NCBI GenBank assembly: GCA_023228445.1
Contig: JALOBD010000025.1
Location: 1 to 18,444 of the forward strand
Length of the DNA: 18,444 nt
Source of the DNA: Sphaerochaeta sp.
Lineage (GTDB): Bacteria > Spirochaetota > Spirochaetia > Sphaerochaetales > Sphaerochaetaceae
Direction of reading: 5' to 3'
A program made the position numbers and the translations under genes. The notes beneath the pieces were generated by a model that saw only the letters and a program-made list of their open reading frames with translations, made no database searches and was not told where the DNA came from. The first letter of the stretch is position 1, and the number at the start of each line of letters is the position of its first letter. Below are positions 13,243 through 18,444 of this stretch, in pieces.

Positions 13243-15027
13243 ATGAAAAGAAGGAGTATGAGAATTGCGGTCCTCCTGCTGGTGATCATCTCGCTGTTCA
13301 CCGGTTTTCTCACTGGACAACCGCTTTCTGAAGGACGGCAAGCTGAGAAGCTGGTCATCCTGGCGACCACCGACATCCATTCGAACGTCTGGGGATTCAG
13401 CTACGAAGATGACAAGGAGACGACCAATACCGGCATGGCGAGGATCGCTTCCTATGTCGAGTCGGTACGGGACGAAGAGGAACACGTCATCCTCGTCGAC
13501 AACGGGGATGTCATCCAAGGCAACATCATGACCGACGACCTGTACAACAAACGGGAGGGTGAACACCCGGTCATGCGGGCCATGAACCTGCTCGGTTACG
13601 ATGCGATGACGTTGGGCAACCATGAGTTCAACTTCGGTGAGGAGTTGATCAAGCGCATCCAGATCTTGGCCAACTTCCCGGTCCTCGCCGCCAACATGGC
13701 ACGCGTCGACGGGACCATGGCCGCCCTCCCCTATACCATCGTCGAACGAGGAGGGGTCAGGGTAGGCATCGTGGGGTTGACCAACCCAAATGCACCGCGT
13801 TGGGATGGGGAGAAAACCGATCCGTTCGTCTTCTCCGCCGTGGGACCGGCAGCCAGACGCGTCATCGACATCATCGCCGATAAGGTCGACATCATCATGG
13901 TGGTCTCCCACGTTGGCATCTACCCTGAGTATGATGAGGAGGGCGGCAGCGACGGGGCCAACAAGATCCTTGAGCTCTGTCCCGAAGTCGACGTGCTCAT
14001 CGTCGGCCACGACCACAACACGGTCAAGGAGATCCGAGGGACCACGGTCATTGGCGGGGCACGCAACCTGGGACGGGAAGTGATTCGCATCGACCTGGCA
14101 CTCGGGGCCGACAAACGCATTATCGACCGAGCCATCGCCATCGTCGACATGGCCGATTATGAGCCGAGCGACCTCATCAGGGGCAACGCCTTCATCATCG
14201 AAGCCCATGAGGAGACGAGAGACTACATTCTCGGTGGCCCCGTCGGTGATGACGGCTCACGCAGCGGCGGAGTCTTTGGTGTGGCGGCCACCACCTTCCA
14301 GCCACCGAACGAGATTCGGGGCATTCCGGAGGGGAAAATCCGCGACACCGCTGTCATGGATCTAATCAACGAGGTGCAACTGAAGAACAGCGGCGCCGAT
14401 GTCTCGGGTGCGGCCCTCTTTGCCGACACCAGCGACATCAAGGCGGGAGACATCAACTACGGTACAATCTTCGGCATCTACAAGTTTGACAACACCCTCT
14501 ACCGGGTGCCGGTCACCGGCGCCGAGCTGAAGGCGTACATGGAGTGGTCGGCTGCCTGCTACAACCAGTGGGTCCCGGGTGACATCTCCATCAGCTTCGA
14601 CCCGGAGAAGCCCGGCTACCTCTACGACATGTTCGCCGGAGTCGACTACGAGATCGATCTCTCCCAGCCGGTGGGAAAGCGCATCAAGAACGTGATGTAC
14701 AAAGGTACGCTGCTCCGCGATAGCGAGCAGTTGACGCTCGCGGTGAACAACTACCGCTACTCATCGGCTCTCAAGGCGCAGAAATTGGTGGCGGGCACCA
14801 AGGAGTGGGAGAGCCCCAACTCAATCCGCGACATGCTGGTCGAGCACATCAAGGAGCAGGAGGTCATCTACCCGAAGGTGGACAACAACTGGAGGATTGT
14901 CGGAACCGACCTCTCCTCTCCCTATCGCGATGAGGTCATCAAGCTGGTCAACGACGGCAAGCTTGATGTTCCCTATGACAAGTCCTTGAACATCAACGAC
15001 CTGCGGAAGAAGGGAGTCATCAAGTAA
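13243..15027 (+). CDS. Exported 5'-nucleotidase / 2',3'-cyclic phosphodiesterase (UshA/CpdB family)
   Basis: The ATG at 13243 has AAGGAG 6 bases upstream and is followed by a signal peptide (KRRSMR, then a hydrophobic run to about residue 25). The open frame continues up to 13003, but that part is non-coding in character. The 594-residue protein has the calcineurin-like metallophosphatase motifs of the family: TDIHSN (43-48, Asp44 and His46), DNGD (86-89), GNHEFNFG (125-132), SHVG (222-225) and GHDH (255-258), which bind two metal ions. The C-terminal 5'-nucleotidase domain (about 330-530) recognises the nucleoside. It acts outside the cytoplasm, releasing phosphate and nucleosides. UshA-like and CpdB-like specificities cannot be separated by eye. 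Confidence 0.92.
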   Translation: MKRRSMRIAVLLLVIISLFTGFLTGQPLSEGRQAEKLVILATTDIHSNVWGFSYEDDKETTNTGMARIASYVESVRDEEEHVILVDNGDVIQGNIMTDDLYNKREGEHPVMRAMNLLGYDAMTLGNHEFNFGEELIKRIQILANFPVLAANMARVDGTMAALPYTIVERGGVRVGIVGLTNPNAPRWDGEKTDPFVFSAVGPAARRVIDIIADKVDIIMVVSHVGIYPEYDEEGGSDGANKILELCPEVDVLIVGHDHNTVKEIRGTTVIGGARNLGREVIRIDLALGADKRIIDRAIAIVDMADYEPSDLIRGNAFIIEAHEETRDYILGGPVGDDGSRSGGVFGVAATTFQPPNEIRGIPEGKIRDTAVMDLINEVQLKNSGADVSGAALFADTSDIKAGDINYGTIFGIYKFDNTLYRVPVTGAELKAYMEWSAACYNQWVPGDISISFDPEKPGYLYDMFAGVDYEIDLSQPVGKRIKNVMYKGTLLRDSEQLTLAVNNYRYSSALKAQKLVAGTKEWESPNSIRDMLVEHIKEQEVIYPKVDNNWRIVGTDLSSPYRDEVIKLVNDGKLDVPYDKSLNINDLRKKGVIK

Positions 15028-15040
15028 GGAAGCCTTACCC

Positions 15041-15064
15041 AGGCTGTCGAGCAATCGACAGCCT
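15041..15064 (+). terminator. Hairpin after the nucleotidase gene, terminator-like but without a T-run
   Basis: AGGCTGTCGA (15041-15050), loop GCAA, TCGACAGCCT (15055-15064): a perfect 10-bp stem closed by a GNRA-type tetraloop, 13 bases after the stop codon. A small TAAGG-AAG-CCTTA hairpin begins at the stop codon itself. The bases after the stem are CTCTGGCTC, so the U-tract of a classical intrinsic terminator is missing. It may terminate weakly or protect the mRNA 3' end. Confidence 0.55.
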
Positions 15065-15240
15065 CTCTGGCTCAAGAACATCGACAAAGACATACCCGCG
15101 CCGGGCGGGCGTTCCCTCCCAAACCACCGGCAGGGACAATGAGAAGCGTGTCCACGTTGCTCGAGCACAGGACAGGGCTCCTCGCTTTGTTGCAGGGTAA
15201 AGGTGAGTACCGAGTACGCCAAGGGGGAGACAGCATACAC

Positions 15241-15265
15241 AAGGAGTGCTATGTTCTATCCATGA
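15241..15265 (+). promoter_or_regulatory. Ribosome-binding site with a four-codon leader ORF overlapping the VOC gene start
   Basis: AAGGAG (15241-15246) stands 4 bases before an ATG at 15251 that opens a frame of only Met-Phe-Tyr-Pro. Its TGA (15263-15265) overlaps the ATG of the VOC gene (15262) as ATGA. The VOC start itself is 15 bases from the AAGGAG, too far for usual direct use. Ribosomes may start on the leader and reinitiate, or the VOC gene may simply be poorly translated. Confidence 0.35.
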
Positions 15266-15714
15266 ATATTCGATTTGCCCATGTGAACCTCATCAGTCGC
15301 TCTTGGCGCTCGCTCGCCGACTTCTATATCGCCGTCTTCGACTGTGTCGAATATGGTCCGGTTCGAGACCTTCAAGGAGAATGGGTCGACCGACTCAGCG
15401 GCCTAGAGCATGCGCACATCACCGGCGTGCACCTCGCCCTTTCCGGCTTCGATCCACCCGATGGGCCGACACTGGAGATCTTCAGCTACGATGAGTGCCA
15501 CCAGGTGAGCGAAAAACCCATCAACGGCGAGGGGTATGGCCACATCGCCTTCGCCGTTGACGATGTCCCTCTGTGCATAGCACGTCTTTTGGACCACGGA
15601 GGCTCGCTGGTCGGCGAGTATGTCCACGCCCATGTGGCGGGTGCAGGTGATATCTCGGTCGTCTACGCCCGGGACCCTGAGGGCAACATCATTGAAATCC
15701 AGAGGTGGGGGTGA
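15262..15714 (+). CDS. VOC-superfamily protein (glyoxalase/bleomycin-resistance/dioxygenase fold)
   Basis: A 150-residue protein made of two beta-alpha-beta-beta-beta modules. The four metal-ligand positions of the superfamily are occupied: His7 (FAHVNL), Glu72 (TLEIF), His94 (GHIAFAV) and Glu145 (IIEIQ). It is therefore likely a metal-dependent lyase, isomerase or dioxygenase-like enzyme rather than a plain binding protein. DPEGNIIEIQ near the end is the family signature. It is cytoplasmic. The substrate is unknown; lactoylglutathione lyase-like activity is possible but not shown. The start at 15262 is set by the fold; the frame is open upstream to 15139 with no relatedness there. Confidence 0.88.
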   Translation: MNIRFAHVNLISRSWRSLADFYIAVFDCVEYGPVRDLQGEWVDRLSGLEHAHITGVHLALSGFDPPDGPTLEIFSYDECHQVSEKPINGEGYGHIAFAVDDVPLCIARLLDHGGSLVGEYVHAHVAGAGDISVVYARDPEGNIIEIQRWG

Positions 15715-15889
15715 TGGACTGAACATCACCTTGGGCAGCAGAAGTTACTCTCTTCCCATCGACCTCGATAATCCCATTCTTGCCCATATCGACGTTGTAG
15801 CGCCCTGAAAGGGGAACGAAGCCGTACCTGGTATAAACCATCTCTCGTTCGAACTGTTGACAAGCACGCTTCCGATTCCTTTGCTGCAA
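15689..15889 (-). CDS. Possible small gene or gene remnant between the VOC gene and anmK
   Basis: An open frame on the minus strand overlaps the end of the VOC gene by 26 bases. It has no ATG at its beginning; a TTG at 15889 is the first usable start, and the frame stays open upstream to about 15926 (VCGGDYPHLHPEL). Readable pieces are QQFEREMVYTRYGFVPL and GRYNVDMGKNGIIEVDGKR. The look of YTRYGFVPL recalls the end of some acetyltransferases, but the following part does not, and I do not recognise a family. It could be a decayed gene or a chance frame. The rest of the 222-base gap shows nothing else. Confidence 0.25.
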   Translation of the reverse strand: MQQRNRKRACQQFEREMVYTRYGFVPLSGRYNVDMGKNGIIEVDGKRVTSAAQGDVQSITPTSGFQ

Positions 15890-15936
15890 CTCTGGGTGCA
15901 GGTGCGGATAATCACCACCGCAGACCCTCTATGACC

Positions 15937-17151
15937 TCACAGGTACTCCATCGTCACAGTCCCCAGGATCACCGCACGCTCAGCTCCGGTCACCGCCGGA
16001 ATATTGGAAGGGACACCCATCATCGAGGCGTGGGCCAAGAGGGCGAAGGCCATCGCCTCGCGGTCGGTATCCAGTACCCCCAAGGAGGTCGATGTAACCA
16101 CCTCAGCCTCAAGATTGGCTGCGATCATCGCCAACAGCGTCCGGTTTCGCGCTCCTCCCCCACAGATCACCACCCGGTCAAGGTTGGTGGTCGGCAGAAT
16201 GAGAGAGCGGTACGAATCGGTGATGCTGCGTGCGGTGAAGGCGGTGGCTGTGGCCACGATACCGGCATAGTCCAGTCCCCGCAGCAGCGCCCGCTGGATG
16301 AATTCACTGGTAAAGCCCTCTCCATACACCTCTCGTCCGGTGGATTTGGGCGGGTTCTTGGCAAAGTACGGGTCTTCCATAAGCGAGGCAAGCAACGCCT
16401 CATCCACCTCACCTTCGGCGGCGATACGCCCCTCGTCATCGTAGCGTTCCCGTCCTTCACTCCCCCACCTGACGACTGCATCGATGATCATGTTCCCCGG
16501 CCCAGTGTCGAATGCCCAGACACTTCCAAACCCCTCGTCCTTCGGCAACACCGTCACATTTCCAATACCGCCGATGTTCTGCACTGCTACGCTCATCCCC
16601 TTCTCAGCGAAGAGGAGATGGTCGATGAAGGGGGAGAGGGGAGCGCCTTGGCCCCCTATAGCCATATCAGCGCTGCGAAAGTCACTGATGACCGGAAGGT
16701 CGGTGAGGGAGGCAAGGACTTGCGGGTTGCCCAGCTGGAGCGTTCCCCTCACGAGCGCCGAGCCATCGGGCAGAGGAAACGGCACTCCGGTCGGTTCATG
16801 CCACACCGTCTGTCCATGCATGCCAACCGCATCGATGGGTATTGAAGAACGCTCTTTCAATGCATTGACCACCGCCGCATTCCAATGGGCCAGTGCGGTA
16901 TGGGCGGCGTTCACATCGGTGATGTCAGCGTTGCCGGGGGTGCAGAGATTGTTCACCCGCTCGCGCAACGCTGCCGGGTAGTCGATCGTCTGTCGATCCA
17001 ACACCCGAATTGCACTGACGTGTCCATGGGGGTCAGAGGTGATCTCGACGAGCACTCCGTCCACCCCATCGAGGGAGGTGCCGCTCATCAAGCCGATGAC
17101 ATGGTGCACCCCCTTTGAGCGATACGCCTGGATATAGCTTGCTTTGGGCAT
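15937..17151 (-). CDS. anmK: Anhydro-N-acetylmuramic acid kinase
   Basis: The ATG at 17151, with AGAGG 6 bases upstream, gives 404 residues; a longer frame to 17181 would start inside the promoter. The protein is of the ASKHA sugar-kinase fold. It has the N-terminal phosphate-1 loop GLMSGTSLDGVD (20-31), the substrate-loop GMHGQTVWH, NIGGIGNVT and AFDTGPGNMI in the middle, and the adenosine-side VICGGGARN near the C terminus. It cleaves the 1,6-anhydro ring of anhMurNAc and phosphorylates it to MurNAc-6-phosphate with ATP, in the cytoplasm. Divergence from murQ, the enzyme that uses its product, supports the call strongly. Confidence 0.97.
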   Translation of the reverse strand: MPKASYIQAYRSKGVHHVIGLMSGTSLDGVDGVLVEITSDPHGHVSAIRVLDRQTIDYPAALRERVNNLCTPGNADITDVNAAHTALAHWNAAVVNALKERSSIPIDAVGMHGQTVWHEPTGVPFPLPDGSALVRGTLQLGNPQVLASLTDLPVISDFRSADMAIGGQGAPLSPFIDHLLFAEKGMSVAVQNIGGIGNVTVLPKDEGFGSVWAFDTGPGNMIIDAVVRWGSEGRERYDDEGRIAAEGEVDEALLASLMEDPYFAKNPPKSTGREVYGEGFTSEFIQRALLRGLDYAGIVATATAFTARSITDSYRSLILPTTNLDRVVICGGGARNRTLLAMIAANLEAEVVTSTSLGVLDTDREAMAFALLAHASMMGVPSNIPAVTGAERAVILGTVTMEYL

Positions 17152-17169
17152 GACTGACCTCTTTGGTGC

Positions 17170-17198
17170 AGTATATGACACATTATTTCAAATAGCAA
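17170..17198 (-). promoter_or_regulatory. anmK promoter
   Basis: On the minus strand TTGCTA (17193-17198) and TATACT (17170-17175) are separated by exactly 17 bases. The transcription start would fall near 17163, leaving a leader of about a dozen bases that holds the AGAGG site. The left arm of the palindrome lies inside the promoter spacer and touches the -35. Confidence 0.65.
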
Positions 17199-17210
17199 AC
17201 AGATTTGAAA
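17186..17210. promoter_or_regulatory. Palindromic operator candidate in the anmK-murQ divergent promoter region
   Basis: TTTCAAAT (17186-17193) and ATTTGAAA (17203-17210) are exact reverse complements around a 9-base spacer; both arms are flanked by ATTA/TAAT bases. It overlaps the anmK promoter and ends 10 bases before the murQ -35, a good position for control of both genes. The RpiR/MurR-type regulator encoded after murQ is the natural candidate to bind it. Confidence 0.6.
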
Positions 17211-17219
17211 CATAATTTC

Positions 17220-17248
17220 TTTACAAAGCAATCCGGCGATGGTAGAGT
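17220..17248 (+). promoter_or_regulatory. Probable murQ promoter
   Basis: TTTACA (17220-17225) and TAGAGT (17243-17248) are spaced by 17 bases; the start would be near 17255, followed by the AGGGGGA ribosome-binding site and the GTG at 17282. The -10 is only moderately like consensus. Confidence 0.45.
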
Positions 17249-17281
17249 GGAAGGCGAGCGGACAGACGAAGGGGGATTTTC

Positions 17282-18220
17282 GTGGCCCGAGAGCACATCA
17301 CCGAGCAATCGCTCGAACGCATGACCACCGAACAGCGCAACGAGCGATCGACAAGAATTGACGAAGCCTCAACGGTAGAGATTCTACGCATCATGAACGG
17401 TGAGGACAAGACCGTCCCCTATGCTGTTGAACGGCAACTTCCATCCATAGCCGCCCTCGTCGAAGATATCGTCTCCTCCTTCAAGCGTGACGGACGCCTC
17501 TTCTATATCGGAAGCGGTACCTCCGGCAGGCTCGGGGTCCTCGATGCCTCCGAGTGCCCCCCGACCTTCGGCGTTCCCCGAACAATGGTCCAAGGTCTCA
17601 TCGCCGGAGGGCGTGAGGCACTGGTACGCTCGATCGAGGATGCCGAGGACAACGAGAACGAAGGCGTCGAAGAGCTCAAGCGCCTTGGATTCAATGACCA
17701 TGATACGTTGGTCGGCATCACTGCAAGCGGCCAAGCCCCCTACGTGTTGGGAGCGATGGCCTATGCAAAGAGTGTCGGCGCTACCGTCGGAGCCATCAGC
17801 TGCAATGCGGACTCCAAGACCTTCGCCATCGCCGACCACGCAATCTTTCTTGATGTAGGCCCTGAGGTCATCACCGGTAGCACCCGATTGAAGGCAGGCA
17901 CTGCCCAAAAGCTGGTGCTCAACATGCTCACCACAGCCAGCATGATCCGCCTCGGCAAGGTCTATGGCAACCTCATGGTCGACCTCACCCCGGTCAACGC
18001 CAAGCTGGTGATCCGCTCCAAACGCCTGATCAAACAGGCCACCGGTTGCAGCGATGAGGAGGCTGAAGCCGCCTTCGAGTCATCGGGGAGGAGGCCTAAG
18101 ATTGCAATCCTGATGGTCCTCCTCGGCATCGATGCCCACACGGCCATCGAGCTCGACCGGAGGGCCGACGGCCCCATTGCCAAGGCAATCGGCTTGTACC
18201 ACCAGAGCGCTACGCGCTAG
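17282..18220 (+). CDS. murQ: N-acetylmuramic acid 6-phosphate etherase
   Basis: A 312-residue SIS-domain enzyme starting at GTG with AGGGGGA about 6 bases upstream. It cleaves the lactyl ether of MurNAc-6-phosphate to GlcNAc-6-phosphate and D-lactate in the cytoplasm. Visible hallmarks are ERMTTEQRNERS near the start and the sugar-phosphate loop GSGTSGRLGVLDASECPPTFG (77-97), with Glu91 at the catalytic position. Others are GITASGQAPYVLGA in the second half of the SIS domain and TGSTRLKAGTAQKLVLNM (about 200-217), ahead of the C-terminal helical cap. It forms a pathway with the divergent anmK, and the RpiR-type gene begins 22 bases after its stop. A small AGCGC-TAC-GCGCT hairpin covers its last codons. 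Confidence 0.97.
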   Translation: MAREHITEQSLERMTTEQRNERSTRIDEASTVEILRIMNGEDKTVPYAVERQLPSIAALVEDIVSSFKRDGRLFYIGSGTSGRLGVLDASECPPTFGVPRTMVQGLIAGGREALVRSIEDAEDNENEGVEELKRLGFNDHDTLVGITASGQAPYVLGAMAYAKSVGATVGAISCNADSKTFAIADHAIFLDVGPEVITGSTRLKAGTAQKLVLNMLTTASMIRLGKVYGNLMVDLTPVNAKLVIRSKRLIKQATGCSDEEAEAAFESSGRRPKIAILMVLLGIDAHTAIELDRRADGPIAKAIGLYHQSATR

Positions 18221-18242
18221 GATAGGGTGTGGAGGCAAGAGT

Positions 18243-18444
18243 ATGGAGAGCACACACCAGATCCCGGGAGCCCTCTTTGAGATCAACGCACGGTGGGAGA
18301 GCCTGTCAGAGAGTGAGAGACGGGTAGCCTCCTTTGTCGTGCAGAACCCGAAGAAGGTCCTGCACCTCAACGTACGCGAGCTCGCCAAGCAATCCTCGGC
18401 AAGCCAGGCTGCTGTCATCCGCTTCTGCAAACACCTGGACTTTG
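18243..18444 (+). CDS. RpiR-family transcriptional regulator (MurR-like), N-terminal part (runs off right edge)
   Basis: The ATG at 18243 has GGAGG 7 bases upstream. The 67 residues present are the N-terminal helix-turn-helix of the RpiR family: LSESERRVASFVVQNPKKVLHLNVRELA, then SSASQAAVIRFCKHLDF. The sugar-phosphate-binding SIS domain would follow outside the window. Sitting directly after murQ it is probably the MurR-type regulator of muropeptide recycling, responding to MurNAc-6-phosphate or a related sugar phosphate; that ligand is inferred from context. Confidence 0.88.
   Translation, partial: MESTHQIPGALFEINARWESLSESERRVASFVVQNPKKVLHLNVRELAKQSSASQAAVIRFCKHLDF

Noticed and set aside
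13222..14208. Minus-strand 328-codon frame opposite the nucleotidase
   Set aside because: It is antisense to the metallophosphatase motifs and shows the same Asp/His/Val-rich artefact composition.
15931..16845. Plus-strand 304-codon frame opposite anmK
   Set aside because: It is antisense to a complete, well-conserved kinase and has no recognisable domain.

Overview
The window reads as a bacterial chromosome with a typical accessory strip (about 1-5440) joined to a more ordinary, GC-richer housekeeping part (about 5446-18444). The genes suggest a double-membrane anaerobe or facultative organism: ferrous iron uptake by FeoAB, a periplasmic binding protein, an exported nucleotidase and muropeptide recycling. 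A spirochaete of the Sphaerochaeta type is my guess from the flavour of the DUF4143 ATPases, FeoC and MurQ/AnmK. That guess is weak, because no rRNA or ribosomal gene is present. No tRNA, rRNA, CRISPR array or transposase gene was recognised.

Left region (1-5437). A minus-strand, visibly AT-richer defence cassette comprises an XRE regulator, a methyltransferase-fold protein without a catalytic motif IV, and a second methyltransferase with an NPPY motif that runs off the left edge. The three genes overlap by 1 and 8 bases. Next come three ATPases of the AAA_14/DUF4143 kind: one with an altered P-loop (1725-2987, +), one with an intact P-loop (3048-4217, -) that meets it tail to tail, and a wrecked third copy (4579-5283, +). 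The wrecked copy is fused out of frame to the tail of a HipA-like gene. The intact copy has a clear promoter and three copies of a 13-bp repeat spaced exactly 23 bp apart.

Metal-uptake region (5446-12181, all minus strand). The order of transcription is feoA, feoB, a feoC-like gene, a NikR-like regulator, then (after a 28-bp perfect inverted repeat) a binding protein, a FecCD permease, a FecE-type ATPase and a conserved protein of unknown function. The NikR-like protein keeps the DNA-binding fold but has lost three of the four nickel ligands of E. coli NikR. The inverted repeat beside it uses the half-site GTAACAC/GTGTTAC and is the obvious operator candidate for the transporter operon.

Right region (12404-18444). 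This holds a DUF4256 protein (-), an exported 5'-nucleotidase/cyclic phosphodiesterase (+), a VOC/glyoxalase-family protein (+) and a divergent peptidoglycan-recycling pair, anmK (-) and murQ (+). The start of an RpiR-family regulator follows murQ. AnmK makes MurNAc-6-phosphate and MurQ turns it into GlcNAc-6-phosphate plus D-lactate. The RpiR protein probably controls both through the palindrome found between them.
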